DNA of 34,353 nt from an uncultured Fidelibacterota bacterium (GCA_913009735.1 CAJVYU010000025.1:1-34353); one strand, 5' to 3'. Positions 24,225 to 33,451 are shown, numbered from the stretch's first letter. The notes: generated by a model not told the origin, from the sequence alone. Made by a program: numbers and translations.

Positions 24225-25291
24225 GTTCAATTGATATGATAATACCGAGGATAGAGATAGACTTAGGGAAAATTGCTCATAATGCAAAAACATTGAAAGA
24301 ACTTTATGGTTCAAAAGGCATTGATGTAATTGGTGTAACGAAAGTAGTTTGCGGTGACCCTGTCATTGCCGGAGTTTTAGTAAAAAGTGGTATCGCTATC
24401 CTCGCTGACTCAAGAATTTCAAATATTGTAAGGATGCGTGATGCAGACATACATGCACAATTTCTTCTGCTAAGAACCCCGCTGAGCCAATCTGAATCAG
24501 TAGTAAAATATGTGGATATCAGTCTTAATTCGGAGCTTTCTGTAATAAACGAAATCTCAAAATATGCAGTAAAACAAAATATCACGCATAAAATTATATT
24601 AATGGTTGAACTTGGAGATTTAAGAGAGGGAATTATGCCCTCTGACTTGGGAAAAGCCGTTAATGAGGTGATAAAATTGAAAGGAATTGAACTTGCCGGT
24701 ATCGGATCAAATTTGGCTTGTTTTGGCGGTATTAAACCCAATGATGAAAAAATGGGATATTTGTCTTTGCTTGCTGAAGATACTGAAAAGAAATTTGGCT
24801 TGACATTAGCGTTTATTTCCGGGGGGAATTCAGCCAATTATGATTGGTTTATGTCCACGAAAAATGTTGGCAGAATTAATAATTTACGACTTGGTGAATC
24901 AATATTTTTGGGTCGTGAAACTCTTGACAGAAAACCAATTACAGATCTATTTACAGATATATTTACTTTAATTGCAGAGGTTATTGAATCAAAAACAAAA
25001 CCGTCTTTACCTTTTGGCGATGTTTGTCAGGATGCATTTGGAAATATTCCGAAATTTATTGATCGTGGTTTAATGAAAAGAGCCATACTCGGAGTTGGAT
25101 TACAGGATGTTTTAGTTTCAGGATTAACGCCCGTATCGGATATTGATATTCTCGGGGCAAGCAGCGATCATATTATCATTGACGCCAAACAATCGGAAAT
25201 CAAAGCAGGAGATACTGTTGAGTTTAATCTCAATTACGGAGCATTACTCTCAGCTATGACCTCACCGTATATAATTAAAATCTATAAATAA
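24221..25291 (+). CDS. Fold-type III PLP amino-acid racemase (alanine/ornithine racemase-like)
   Basis: 356 residues. The N-terminal TIM barrel begins PRIEIDLGKIAHNAKTL, with the PLP lysine K41 in GVTKVVCGDP. MVELGDLREGIMP is the usual substrate-side segment, and SGGNSANYDWF lies near the phosphate pocket. The C-terminal beta domain ends VEFNLNYGALLSAMTSPYI. It resembles the COG3457-type predicted racemases (ornithine racemase, YhfX) more than Alr, which usually starts with an SHAYGHG-like motif. It would interconvert L- and D-forms of an amino acid; the substrate is unknown. It sits between DUF1611 and a D,D-dipeptidase, implying D-amino-acid or cell-wall peptide salvage. Confidence 0.82.
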   Translation: MSSIDMIIPRIEIDLGKIAHNAKTLKELYGSKGIDVIGVTKVVCGDPVIAGVLVKSGIAILADSRISNIVRMRDADIHAQFLLLRTPLSQSESVVKYVDISLNSELSVINEISKYAVKQNITHKIILMVELGDLREGIMPSDLGKAVNEVIKLKGIELAGIGSNLACFGGIKPNDEKMGYLSLLAEDTEKKFGLTLAFISGGNSANYDWFMSTKNVGRINNLRLGESIFLGRETLDRKPITDLFTDIFTLIAEVIESKTKPSLPFGDVCQDAFGNIPKFIDRGLMKRAILGVGLQDVLVSGLTPVSDIDILGASSDHIIIDAKQSEIKAGDTVEFNLNYGALLSAMTSPYIIKIYK

Positions 25292-25295
25292 TTTT

Positions 25296-25973
25296 ATGAC
25301 AGCAAAAGAATATTGCGAATTAGTTGAACGATTAGACCGCTACCAAAAGCAGCTTATAACAACTATTACTATCAAAGAAGACAATTCCCCGTTAATCAGT
25401 TTAAAAGAATCAAATTTTAATTTAATGTTTGAACCATCTTTTTACAAGGGTTACAAATATATGGTTAGAGAAGCCATTTTTGGAAAAATAGGACGGATAA
25501 GCAAAATTTTAGATAAGGAAGATAAAAGATTAATCATTCGTTCCGTATGGAGAGGTTTTGCACACCAAAAGCTTTTACGGGACAGAAGGACTAAAATTAT
25601 ACAAAAAAAATATCCCAATAAATCATTAAAAGAAATTAGTAAAATAGTTTCATATTTCATCGCTCCGGAGGAAGAATCTATGCATTCAACCGGTGGAGCT
25701 GTGGATGCGTTAATCTATGATTTAAAAAAAGATTGTGTAATGGACTTTGGAAATAATGACGGACTACATTTAGAACTTAATAAAACCTGTTATCCGTTTC
25801 ATCCGGACATTACAGCACAAGCAAGAAAGAACAGAGAACTTCTTATAAGTCTCTTTGATAAAGAAGATTTTGTAGTTGATCCTAAGGAATACTGGCATTT
25901 TGATTATGGAAATGTTATTTGGGCAATAGAAAAAGGAGGAAAATCTGCTAAATATGGTATTATCAAAGCATAA
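25296..25973 (+). CDS. D-alanyl-D-alanine dipeptidase (VanX/DdpX-like)
   Basis: 225 residues, family M15D. The zinc ligands and catalytic residues fit: SMHSTGGAVD gives the first His and the Asp, EYWHF gives the catalytic Glu and the second His, and SVWRGFAH supplies the transition-state Arg of VanX. It hydrolyses D-Ala-D-Ala. There is no signal peptide, so it acts in the cytosol. Outside vancomycin clusters this type recycles D-Ala from wall turnover. No vanH or vanA ligase is nearby, so resistance is not implied. It starts 4 bases after the racemase. Confidence 0.85.
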   Translation: MTAKEYCELVERLDRYQKQLITTITIKEDNSPLISLKESNFNLMFEPSFYKGYKYMVREAIFGKIGRISKILDKEDKRLIIRSVWRGFAHQKLLRDRRTKIIQKKYPNKSLKEISKIVSYFIAPEEESMHSTGGAVDALIYDLKKDCVMDFGNNDGLHLELNKTCYPFHPDITAQARKNRELLISLFDKEDFVVDPKEYWHFDYGNVIWAIEKGGKSAKYGIIKA

Positions 25974-26447
25974 ATGAACTTTGAATTATGAGGTAATTAT
26001 TAGGAGTCCCCTTAAGGCATTATACGAAATAGGTTGACCAAAGCAGACGATGTTATTTTGTGCGGTAACAATAAATAAACATAGTAGCAAACTGAAAAAA
26101 TTGGAGCGTTAAAATGCCAAACGCGCCATAGCCTAAATCGTTAGCCAAAAATGTAAAGAAACTGCAAAAAACTTATCATTCCAACAAGACTTTGTAAAGA
26201 AATCTTGATTTTCTTATCAAAACAATTTCTCTTTGTAAAGAGAATTGATAAATATTTGCAAAGCAGAATAGAGATGTTGGATATTCCGGCCATATTGTGC
26301 CAAAGGAAACGGCGTCCTCGCACTATCCGCTTCAGGCGGCCTCGCCTGAAGCGAATACCCTGCTGGCCGGGATTTGTGCCAAAGGCACTCCTGTTGAGCC
26401 GTCCGCCAGAGGCGGGCTTTAACACCAATTCAGGGGTATTGTTGGTA
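25974..26447. other. Non-coding junction region with inverted repeats
   Basis: There is no credible gene in these 474 bases. The left part is an AT-rich spacer. The right part holds three stem-loops: CAATTTCTCTTT...AAAGAGAATTG (26223-26247, one bulge), a perfect 11-bp hairpin CGCTTCAGGCG-GCCT-CGCCTGAAGCG (26328-26353), and GTCCGCC-AGA-GGCGGGC (26401-26417). The last two lie in what look like two diverged ~95-bp copies, both containing GGCC...TTGTGCCAAAGG. GC-rich CCGCC.GA.GGCGG hairpins like these are common in Bacteroidetes spacers. The region separates the AT-rich cassette from Bacteroidetes-like genes. Confidence 0.55.
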
Positions 26448-27203
26448 TTACACATTCTCCCGATACATTCGGCCCAGGAGATAGCGTATTTTTTTGCCGT
26501 AACGTTTGTCGGCGGCCCATTTTCCCGACAGGTCGTCCACCTCTTTTATACTGCCTCTTTTTACAAACCGGAACCGGGGATCCACGAGGTTGTGATGCAG
26601 ATTGGCGTGCGAAGCATACGCTTTCAAATGTTGAATGTGGGCGCGAATGCCCAGCCGGATATCACGGAAAGAAAGTCCCCGGGTCTTTTTGTCCAGCACG
26701 CCGAGACCGCAAAAGTTATTCTGTCCGGGCAGCACCGTTCCGCCATAACGCAGAAAACCCGTCTCCAAACACATTTGTGAAAAAGCAATGTCGTAATTAA
26801 CGCCTTCGGCATTGGATTCTTCTATGTATATTTTTGCAATCTTACTGGCTTCCGTGGTTGAAATCCCATTATTATTCCGGTGTAAAAACGCTGCCAGCGC
26901 CGAAGCTTTTAATCTCCCCTGCCCCATAATGGAAAGTAAAGTTTTTTGTTTGAGAAGGGGTGTTTTGGCTTTCGTTTTACGCAAAACGATGTAATCAGCC
27001 GGACAGAAAACAACAAAATCTTTCTGCTGCAAACGAATCATCAGCGGCTGACGCCCTGTAAAACCTATGGAAAGTGAAGGGTCGTGTCCGGTACTTTCTT
27101 CCGAGAAGATGCCTCCTCCGCCCAACACAATCATCAGTAAAACAAGCCAATAGCGCTTCTTGAGCGTTATTCTGAACAGGTGGGGCACAGCAGGTTTTAT
27201 CAT
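26448..27203 (-). CDS. Glucosaminidase-domain peptidoglycan hydrolase, membrane-anchored
   Basis: 251 residues. One N-terminal membrane helix (YWLVLLMIVLGGGGIF) is followed by a linker, then a glucosaminidase domain (PF01832 type) from about residue 110: IYIEESNAEGVNYDIAFSQMCLETGFLRYGG, with catalytic-type Glu in LETGFLRYG, then NNFCGLGV and RLGIRAHIQHLKAYAS. The C-terminus has the Bacteroidetes-style segment WAADKRYGKKIRYLL. It would cleave N-acetylglucosaminyl bonds in peptidoglycan from the periplasmic side. It is divergent from sppA, with a 107-base shared upstream region. Confidence 0.85.
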   Translation of the reverse strand: MIKPAVPHLFRITLKKRYWLVLLMIVLGGGGIFSEESTGHDPSLSIGFTGRQPLMIRLQQKDFVVFCPADYIVLRKTKAKTPLLKQKTLLSIMGQGRLKASALAAFLHRNNNGISTTEASKIAKIYIEESNAEGVNYDIAFSQMCLETGFLRYGGTVLPGQNNFCGLGVLDKKTRGLSFRDIRLGIRAHIQHLKAYASHANLHHNLVDPRFRFVKRGSIKEVDDLSGKWAADKRYGKKIRYLLGRMYRENV

Positions 27204-27310
27204 GATTTAAAGTTGAAATCTTTTTTTTAATGATTCCTGGCTTTCGCGTATATTTTTACACACATTATTGTTAATATTGTAATCGAAACAAATCAATAAA
27301 TCCTATCGTT

Positions 27311-29080
27311 ATGAAACAGTTCTTTAAATTTATGTTTGCCTCCTTTGCAGGCACGTTGTTAACCCTGATTTTAATCATGCTTCTTTTTGCAGGCATGGTA
27401 GCCTCCATTTCGAGCATGGCGCAAAAACAACGTATAAAAACCAAGCCGCATACCGTTTTGCGTATTGCGTGGAAAGCACCTATCCGCGACCGTACGCCGC
27501 AAAACCCTTTTGAAAATTTTGATTTCAGCACCATGAGACCCAATAGATCGCTGGGACTAAATGATATTTTAAAAGACATTGGCAAAGCAGCCAAAGACCC
27601 AAATGTGGACGGAATTTTCCTCGATATGGGATCAATTCCGGCAGGCATTGCCACCACCGAAGAGATTTACAACAAGCTGAAAGACTTTAAGAAATCCGGT
27701 AAGTTTATCGTCAGTTATGCCAATAACTATGATCAGAAGGCCTATTACCTTGCCAGCCTTTCCAACAAAATTTACCTGAATCCGGAAGGCCTTGTGCTTT
27801 TCAAAGGGCTGAGCGCGCAGGTTATGTTTTTAAAAAACCTGTTAGATAAATTAGACATCAAAGCCCAGGTCATCCGCGGACCTAACAACAAGTATAAAAG
27901 TGCCGTGGAACCCCTGCTTTATGACAAAATGAGCGCTGCCAACCGCCAGCAGACCAAAGCGCTGCTACAAAGTATTTGGGGAAATCTGCTTGCCACGTTG
28001 TCCGAAAACCGCCATGTTTCCGTTGCCGAAATGAATAAACTGGCCGACAACCTGACGCTTTCCGATGCAAAACAGGCTTTGAAACACCATTTTATCGATG
28101 GCATTGCTTACCGTGATATGGTTTTGGATTCCATCAAAAAGCGGGTGGGAGCAAAACCTGATTACATGGCGTTTGCCAAATATGACAACGTAATCCTGAA
28201 AAAGAAAAAAGAAAAAATCAGTCGCAACCGTATTGCCATCATCTATGCGCTGGGCGGTATCAGCAAGGGCAAGAGCAAAGACAACAGCATTGGCTCGGCC
28301 ACACTGGCAGAAGCCATTCGTCAGGCACGCCTCAACAAACACGTGAAAGCCATTGTGATGCGTGTCAATTCGCCGGGCGGTGATGCTCAGGCTTCCGATA
28401 TCATCCGCCGCGAGGTGGCGCTGGCAAAAAAAGCCAAACCTTTCATCGTTTCCATGGGCAACGTGGCTGCTTCGGGCGGCTACTGGATTTCCACCAACGC
28501 CGACTACATTTTTGCAGAACCCACCACAATCACCGGTTCTATTGGCGTGTTTGGTATCATTCCCGATTTTCAGGGATTCATGAATAAAAAGCTGGGCATC
28601 ACCTTCGACAAGGTTATGACTAATAAGAATGCCGATTTTGTGGATGTAATGGCGCCCATGAATGCGTTACAAAGGCAAAAACTGAACACCGGTATTACCA
28701 GGATTTATAAGAATTTTGTGGCCCTCGTAGCACGCACGCGACACCTGCGCAAAAGCTTTGTGGATAGTATTGCCCGCGGCCATGTGTGGGCAGGCAGCGA
28801 AGGGCTGAAACTGGGATTGGTTGACAGCCTTGGCGGATTGCAGGATGCCATTGCCTACGCAGCCAAAGAAGCTAAGCTGGGCAAAAACTACCGCATCACC
28901 GAATATCCCAAACGCAAAGAGTTCCTGCAGGAATTGATGGCAGAGTTCAGTGGTAAAGCTGAAAGTCGCATTCTGTCCAACAAACTTCAGGTTTTCGAAC
29001 CTTACCTTTCGGGGATACAAACCTTCAGCCAAATGAAAGGCATTCAGGCACGGCTACCGTTTGTGATGAAGATTGAGTAA
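27311..29080 (+). CDS. sppA: Signal peptide peptidase SppA, 67K type
   Basis: 589 residues, the long two-domain form. The N-terminal anchor is FMFASFAGTLLTLILIMLLFAGMV. The N-terminal domain has FLDMGSIPAG and KFIVSYANNYDQKAYYLAS, where the Lys before AYYLAS-type segments is the general base in SppA. The C-terminal domain has VNSPGGDAQASD and NVAASGGYWISTNADYIFAEPTTITGSIG, whose Ser in ASGGYW is the nucleophile. The enzyme cleaves residual signal peptides in the membrane, forming a tetramer. Sequence and neighbours are Bacteroidetes-like. Its GC content is clearly higher than that of the genes before 26 kb. Confidence 0.93.
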   Translation: MKQFFKFMFASFAGTLLTLILIMLLFAGMVASISSMAQKQRIKTKPHTVLRIAWKAPIRDRTPQNPFENFDFSTMRPNRSLGLNDILKDIGKAAKDPNVDGIFLDMGSIPAGIATTEEIYNKLKDFKKSGKFIVSYANNYDQKAYYLASLSNKIYLNPEGLVLFKGLSAQVMFLKNLLDKLDIKAQVIRGPNNKYKSAVEPLLYDKMSAANRQQTKALLQSIWGNLLATLSENRHVSVAEMNKLADNLTLSDAKQALKHHFIDGIAYRDMVLDSIKKRVGAKPDYMAFAKYDNVILKKKKEKISRNRIAIIYALGGISKGKSKDNSIGSATLAEAIRQARLNKHVKAIVMRVNSPGGDAQASDIIRREVALAKKAKPFIVSMGNVAASGGYWISTNADYIFAEPTTITGSIGVFGIIPDFQGFMNKKLGITFDKVMTNKNADFVDVMAPMNALQRQKLNTGITRIYKNFVALVARTRHLRKSFVDSIARGHVWAGSEGLKLGLVDSLGGLQDAIAYAAKEAKLGKNYRITEYPKRKEFLQELMAEFSGKAESRILSNKLQVFEPYLSGIQTFSQMKGIQARLPFVMKIE

Positions 29081-29092
29081 ATAAAAATCAAT

Positions 29093-29620
29093 GTGGAGAA
29101 AAGCTGCATAAAAAAGATCGTCCTGATTTCATTGGTTATTTTGTTCACATTGCCTGTGATGGCGCAGAAAGAAATTTTCCCCCGTGAACAGGCATTACAA
29201 CGAAAAAACAATGTATCTCTTACGCTGGGCGGAAACGGTCTGTTTTTATCGTTGAGCTACGACAGGATAATTGCCGTGAAGCCCGGTTATTTTATAGATG
29301 CCAATGTGGGAATAGGCGTTTTCCCCGGGCTTGCCGGAGCCAACGTCTCCCATCAAATCATTATTAACAAAGGAAAAAGGAGCAGCTTTTTCATGTTCGG
29401 ACTGGGTGGCACTTACGAATGGCACAAAACAGATGCTTCGGGCTTTACCGAAACGCAAACATCTTACAATCTCTCGCCCATTATGGGATGGAAAAAGATT
29501 TTCAGAAATCACTTACTGTTCAGTATTTACGCCAGTCCCATGATTCACATTGCCGGAAACAATCTATATATATATGGGATATGGCATAATCCCTTATGCC
29601 GGAATAAGTTTCGGATATAG
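29093..29620 (+). CDS. Outer-membrane beta-barrel protein, C-terminus frameshifted
   Basis: 175 residues as read, starting at GTG. A signal peptide (IVLISLVILFTLPVMAQ) is followed by a small barrel-type sequence: NNVSLTLGGNGLFLSLSYDR, FIDANVGIGVFPGL, SSFFMFGLGGTYEW. The read-through tail HNPLCRNKFRI is not barrel-like. Shifting frame after the TA run at 29565-29574 instead gives MGYGIIPYAGISFGYSF ending at TAG 29625-29627, an ideal beta-signal with terminal Phe. The natural product therefore probably ends at 29627. Function unknown. It follows sppA by 12 bases. Confidence 0.7.
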   Translation: MEKSCIKKIVLISLVILFTLPVMAQKEIFPREQALQRKNNVSLTLGGNGLFLSLSYDRIIAVKPGYFIDANVGIGVFPGLAGANVSHQIIINKGKRSSFFMFGLGGTYEWHKTDASGFTETQTSYNLSPIMGWKKIFRNHLLFSIYASPMIHIAGNNLYIYGIWHNPLCRNKFRI

Positions 29621-29691
29621 TTTTTAGAATAAAATAACCCCGCTTCGGGCGATACTGCCTAAAAACAAAAAAAGCATAGCGTAAATTTTTT

Positions 29692-29699
29692 TACTTTTG
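29692..29699 (+). promoter_or_regulatory. Bacteroidetes-type -7 promoter element upstream of valS
   Basis: TACTTTTG fits the Bacteroidetes primary sigma -7 consensus TAnnTTTG and lies 28 bases before the valS ATG. No clear TTTG -33 box is visible about 20 bases upstream. A short inverted repeat CGCTTCGGGCG lies before it at 29641-29651. Confidence 0.5.
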
Positions 29700-29727
29700 C
29701 TGCCTCATTTAAACGTTACGAAATCAC

Positions 29728-32352
29728 ATGGAGATTCCCAGCAAATATAATCCGGCAACCACTGAGGATAAGTGGTATGCGTACTGGTTAGAGAAGAAAT
29801 ATTTTCATTCGGAGCCGGATGACAGAGAACCTTATACTATTGTGATTCCGCCGCCGAATGTGACGGGGGTGCTGCACATGGGACACATGCTGAACAATAC
29901 GCTGCAGGATGTGCTGGTGCGGCGCGCGCGGATGCAGGGCAAAAACGCCTGCTGGGTGCCGGGAACGGATCATGCCTCCATCGCCACGGAAGCCAAGGTG
30001 GTGAACAAGCTGAAACAGGAGGGCATCGACAAAGATGGTCTTTCGCGGGAGGAGTTTATGGCACATGCGTGGGAATGGAAAGAGAAGCACGGCGGTATTA
30101 TCCTCGAACAACTGAAAAAGCTGGGGGCTTCGTGCGACTGGGACCGGACGCGTTTTACCATGGACGAGGCGTTGTATGAATCTGTGATTGACACGTTTAT
30201 CGACCTGTACGAAAAAGGGCTGATTTACCGCGGCGTACGTATGGTCAACTGGGACCCGCAGGCGCAAACGGCCGTTTCGGATGAGGAGGTGATTCACAAG
30301 GAGGTGCAGTCGAAACTGTACTACCTGCGTTACCGGGTGGAAGGCGAAGAGGATTACCTGACCATTGCCACCACGCGGCCGGAGACTATTCTGGGCGATA
30401 CAGCGGTGTGCGTGCATCCGGAAGATGAACGGTTTAAAAAGATTGTGGGCAAGAAAGTGATCGTGCCACTGGTGAACCGACCGGTGCCGGTGATTGCCGA
30501 CGAATATGTGGACCGCGAATTTGGTACCGGCGCCCTGAAAATTACGCCTGCCCATGACATTCACGACTACGAAATAGGAATAAAACACCACCTGGAAAGT
30601 ATTGACATTTTTAACGACGACGGTACACTTGGCGAACGGGCGCAGCTTTATGTGGGTAAAGACCGGTTTGCTGTGCGCGAAGAGATTGTAAAAGATTTGG
30701 AAGCCGCCGACAACCTGGTAAAAATTGAGGATTATATGAACAGTGTGGGCTTTTCGGAGCGCACCGATGCGGTGATTGAACCGAAACTTTCCATGCAGTG
30801 GTTCCTGAAGATGAAAGAGATGGCGCGGCCGGCGCTGGAAGCTGTGGAAAAAGATGAAATCCGGTTTCACCCGGCCAAATTCAAAAATACTTACCGCCAC
30901 TGGATGGAAAACGTGCGCGACTGGAATATCTCGCGACAGCTTTGGTGGGGACAGCGCATTCCGGTGTATTATTTACCAAACGGTGAATTTGTGGTGGCCA
31001 AAACGGCGGAAAAAGCGCTGGAAAGAGCTCGTCGGGAGCTTGATTTGCCTGATATTAAACTTGCTGATTTGAAGCAGGATGAAGATGTTATGGACACCTG
31101 GTTTTCGTCGTGGCTGTGGCCGATCTCGGTTTTTGATGGTATTCGCTTTCCTGATAATAAGGAGATCAACTACTACTACCCCACCAACGACCTGGTGACG
31201 GGGCCCGACATTATCTTTTTCTGGGTGGCACGTATGATTATGGCGGGGCTGGAATACCGCAAGGAGGTTCCGTTTAAAAATGTCTATTTTACAGGCATTG
31301 TGCGAGACAAGCTGGGCAGCAAAATGTCGAAAACACTGGGCAACTCGCCCGACCCGCTGGAACTGATCAAAAAACACGGTGCCGATGGCGTGCGTGTGGG
31401 CATGCTGCTGACGGCACCTGCCGGCAACGACCTGCCTTTCGATGAGGCATTGTGCGAGCAGGGAAGGAATTTTAGCAACAAAATATGGAACGCCCTGCGG
31501 CTGGTGAAAGGCTGGAAACCAGATGACATGTTGGAAACCCCCGAATACAGCAAACTGGCTATTAGCTGGTTTGAAGATAAGCTGAATGAAACCCTCGCCG
31601 CTATTGAGAAGAACTTTGCCGGTTACCGTATATCGGATGCACTGATGGCCTCCTACAAACTGATTTGGGATGAGTTTTGCTCGTGGTATCTTGAAATGGT
31701 AAAACCGGCCTACCAACAGCCCGTTGACACTTTTACTTATGAGAAAACGGTGGTGCTGTTTGAGGCGCTTATGAGAATGCTGCATCCGTTTATGCCGTTT
31801 ATCACGGAAGAGATCTGGCACCTGCTGCGCGAGCGTAAAGAGGGCGATGATATTATTGTGGCTTCCATGCCTGTTTCTCAACCCTTTGATGAGAATAATC
31901 TGAAAGCTTTTGAACGGGCAGCACAAATCATTATCGGCATTCGTAATTTGCGTAAAGAAAAAAACATTCTGAACAAAGAGGCTTTGGAGTTGAAAGTACG
32001 TGCAGGCGAAGGTGCTGATTGTAAGTTTTATCCGGTGGTGATGAAGCTGGGCAACCTCTCGTCGGTGGAAACCGTATCTGAGAAACCTGATGGCGTGATT
32101 GTCTTCACGGTGGGTTCACAGGAGTATTACGTACCGCTGAGCGAAAGTGTGGATGTGGAAGCCGAAATCAAAAAAATTAAAGAGGAATTGAACTACACCC
32201 GGGGATTCCTGAAATCGGTGCATAAAAAGCTTTCCAATGAACGTTTTGTGAATAATGCTCCCGCCGCCGTGGTGGAAAAAGAGCAGCAGAAACAAGCGGA
32301 CGCCGAGGCCAGGATAAAGGTGCTGGAGGAGCAGTTGAGGGGGTTGAGATAG
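29728..32352 (+). CDS. valS: Valyl-tRNA synthetase
   Basis: 874 residues, full length. The class I signatures are intact: [15 protein letters not shown] (HIGH-type, about 41-55) and [13 protein letters not shown] (KMSKS-type). The CP1 editing domain is recognisable by [20 protein letters not shown] and the conserved [12 protein letters not shown]. After the anticodon-binding domain comes the C-terminal coiled-coil arm typical of ValRS ([20 protein letters not shown], then [17 protein letters not shown]). It charges tRNA-Val in the cytosol and edits threonyl mischarging. Sequence style and high GC are Bacteroidetes-like. Long antisense frames across it are composition artefacts. Confidence 0.97.
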   Translation: MEIPSKYNPATTEDKWYAYWLEKKYFHSEPDDREPYTIVIPPPNVTGVLHMGHMLNNTLQDVLVRRARMQGKNACWVPGTDHASIATEAKVVNKLKQEGIDKDGLSREEFMAHAWEWKEKHGGIILEQLKKLGASCDWDRTRFTMDEALYESVIDTFIDLYEKGLIYRGVRMVNWDPQAQTAVSDEEVIHKEVQSKLYYLRYRVEGEEDYLTIATTRPETILGDTAVCVHPEDERFKKIVGKKVIVPLVNRPVPVIADEYVDREFGTGALKITPAHDIHDYEIGIKHHLESIDIFNDDGTLGERAQLYVGKDRFAVREEIVKDLEAADNLVKIEDYMNSVGFSERTDAVIEPKLSMQWFLKMKEMARPALEAVEKDEIRFHPAKFKNTYRHWMENVRDWNISRQLWWGQRIPVYYLPNGEFVVAKTAEKALERARRELDLPDIKLADLKQDEDVMDTWFSSWLWPISVFDGIRFPDNKEINYYYPTNDLVTGPDIIFFWVARMIMAGLEYRKEVPFKNVYFTGIVRDKLGSKMSKTLGNSPDPLELIKKHGADGVRVGMLLTAPAGNDLPFDEALCEQGRNFSNKIWNALRLVKGWKPDDMLETPEYSKLAISWFEDKLNETLAAIEKNFAGYRISDALMASYKLIWDEFCSWYLEMVKPAYQQPVDTFTYEKTVVLFEALMRMLHPFMPFITEEIWHLLRERKEGDDIIVASMPVSQPFDENNLKAFERAAQIIIGIRNLRKEKNILNKEALELKVRAGEGADCKFYPVVMKLGNLSSVETVSEKPDGVIVFTVGSQEYYVPLSESVDVEAEIKKIKEELNYTRGFLKSVHKKLSNERFVNNAPAAVVEKEQQKQADAEARIKVLEEQLRGLR

Positions 32353-32425
32353 GGGCACGCGAAAAATTCGCGCGCCAGTTGAGCAAGACCTGAAAGGTGA
32401 ATCAACCGGAAGGCCGGCTATCAGG

Positions 32426-32512
32426 CTATGGCAATTTCATCTCTCTTTTTGCTTTCATCATCAACACCCTCAGCACCAACAACCCTGTGGCCAGCAAGAG
32501 GGTGTATTTCAT
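32426..32512 (-). CDS. Tiny membrane peptide coupled to the upstream gene
   Basis: A 28-codon frame: MKYTLLLATGLLVLRVLMM followed by KAKREMKLP, i.e. one hydrophobic helix and a basic tail. Its ATG overlaps the TGA of the preceding minus-strand gene (ATGA at 32512-32509), a strong sign of translational coupling. It could be a small accessory membrane peptide, or chance coding. Nothing else is recognisable in the convergent gap to valS apart from a CGCGAA/TTCGCG hairpin at 32358-32372. Confidence 0.4.
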   Translation of the reverse strand: MKYTLLLATGLLVLRVLMMKAKREMKLP

Positions 32513-33126
32513 AAAGGCGCCAGTGGCAGGATAATATCCAGCATGATACTCAGTGCACTGAAAACCAATACACGCGCTTTGTATTCTTTCAGGTTGATGA
32601 GTTTTTTCTGTTCAATCAGCATGGCAAATCCAATCACCCCCATTACGCCTATAAAAAACGACAAATCACGGTTGTTTTCCTCTCCTTTAAGCAGGTTGAA
32701 AGGCAGGAAAGTATAGATAAACGAAAGCAGGAACCCTGTAACTAAAATGGCAATATCCTGCTCAAAATCCTGCCTGGGATTTATCGCTTTTTTGTATTCT
32801 TCTATGTTGGCACGGTTAAATTCTTCTTCATTAACAGTATGCGGGACTAAAATTTTCCTTAAAAGGTCAAACAAAATACCGGGGAAATATTCTCTGAAAT
32901 AGTAGGTTACGATAACAAACTCTTCTTCGGTATTATCTTTTAGACAGATGGTTGCATGATAAGGAAAACTATAAGCAAGTTTCAGGTGTTGTCCTTTCTT
33001 TACCTGTAATATGCAGGATTCCCCGTTTAACAAGCGGGCGATAGTCTTTCCCCCGGAACGAACTTTTAACCGCATGCCTACATCCGCATTTACCAGTATA
33101 AAAATTTTGATATGAACCTCTTTCAT
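32509..33126 (-). CDS. Hypothetical protein with N-terminal beta domain and C-terminal membrane helices
   Basis: 205 residues. The first ~75 residues are beta-rich (IKIFILVNADVGMRLKVRSGGKTIARLL, ILQVKKGQHLKLAYSF). A hydrophilic middle follows, then three to four hydrophobic helices: IAILVTGFLLSFIYTFLPFNLL, LSFFIGVMGVIGFAMLIE and ARVLVFSALSIMLDIILPL. I recognise no family. It begins 21 bases after the broken gene at 33147 and ends in an ATGA overlap with a tiny membrane peptide. These genes probably form one minus-strand transcript. A role as immunity or accessory protein to the glycine-rich product upstream is conceivable but unsupported. Confidence 0.6.
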   Translation of the reverse strand: MKEVHIKIFILVNADVGMRLKVRSGGKTIARLLNGESCILQVKKGQHLKLAYSFPYHATICLKDNTEEEFVIVTYYFREYFPGILFDLLRKILVPHTVNEEEFNRANIEEYKKAINPRQDFEQDIAILVTGFLLSFIYTFLPFNLLKGEENNRDLSFFIGVMGVIGFAMLIEQKKLINLKEYKARVLVFSALSIMLDIILPLAPL

Positions 33127-33146
33127 TATACTTCCCTTTTACAAGA

Positions 33147-33425
33147 TTATATCATTGAAGCAACAGCCGCTGTTCCCAAGATAGCACCAAAATATCCCCA
33201 AGGACCTGCGAAAACAACAGCCGTTACGGCATACCCTCCCTCAACTGCCATCCCGGCGCCAGCAACATCACGATAAACCCAACTGGGTAATCCACCTTCC
33301 GTTGCAAGACTTGCCTTAAAAGAACCATTTCCATAAGCCCAGTATTGAACCGATGATTTGGCAATAGACATCACACTTTCCAACTGCTTACTTTCTATCG
33401 GTGAATATTTGCCGCTATTTTGCAA
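33147..33425 (-). CDS. 3' fragment of a frameshifted gene: glycine/alanine-rich hydrophobic tail protein
   Basis: 92 residues from the first usable start, but the frame is open further upstream and encodes AVLKTIGNFEDEL before it. It therefore continues the gene at 33452-33757 in another frame. The C-terminus is striking: WVYRDVAGAGMAVEGGYAVT followed by AVVFAGPWGYFGAILGTAAV, a small-residue-rich hydrophobic stretch like those of pore-forming bacteriocins or phage-holin-like peptides. No family is recognised. Inserting one base near 33465 would give a continuous protein of about 200 residues. Confidence 0.55.
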   Translation of the reverse strand: MQNSGKYSPIESKQLESVMSIAKSSVQYWAYGNGSFKASLATEGGLPSWVYRDVAGAGMAVEGGYAVTAVVFAGPWGYFGAILGTAAVASMI

Positions 33426-33451
33426 TTCATCTTCAAAATTACCAATTGTTT

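Noticed and set aside
24304-24837. 177-residue antisense frame in the racemase gene
   Set aside because: Opposite a clear PLP racemase with intact motifs; no promoter or ribosome-binding site.
25296-25973. VanX-like gene as part of a glycopeptide resistance cluster
   Set aside because: No vanH, vanA/B ligase or VanRS regulators; the partners are a racemase and DUF1611, pointing to salvage.
26205-26780. 191-residue plus-strand frame over the hairpin region and glucosaminidase end
   Set aside because: Runs across non-coding inverted repeats and antisense to a clear glucosaminidase gene.
29788-30900. 370-residue antisense open frame inside valS
   Set aside because: Arises from high GC and codon bias of valS; composition (H, F, R, V rich) is atypical and the plus strand encodes an unambiguous ValRS.
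30973-31926. 317-residue antisense open frame inside valS
   Set aside because: Same reason: a shadow frame opposite the conserved catalytic core of ValRS.
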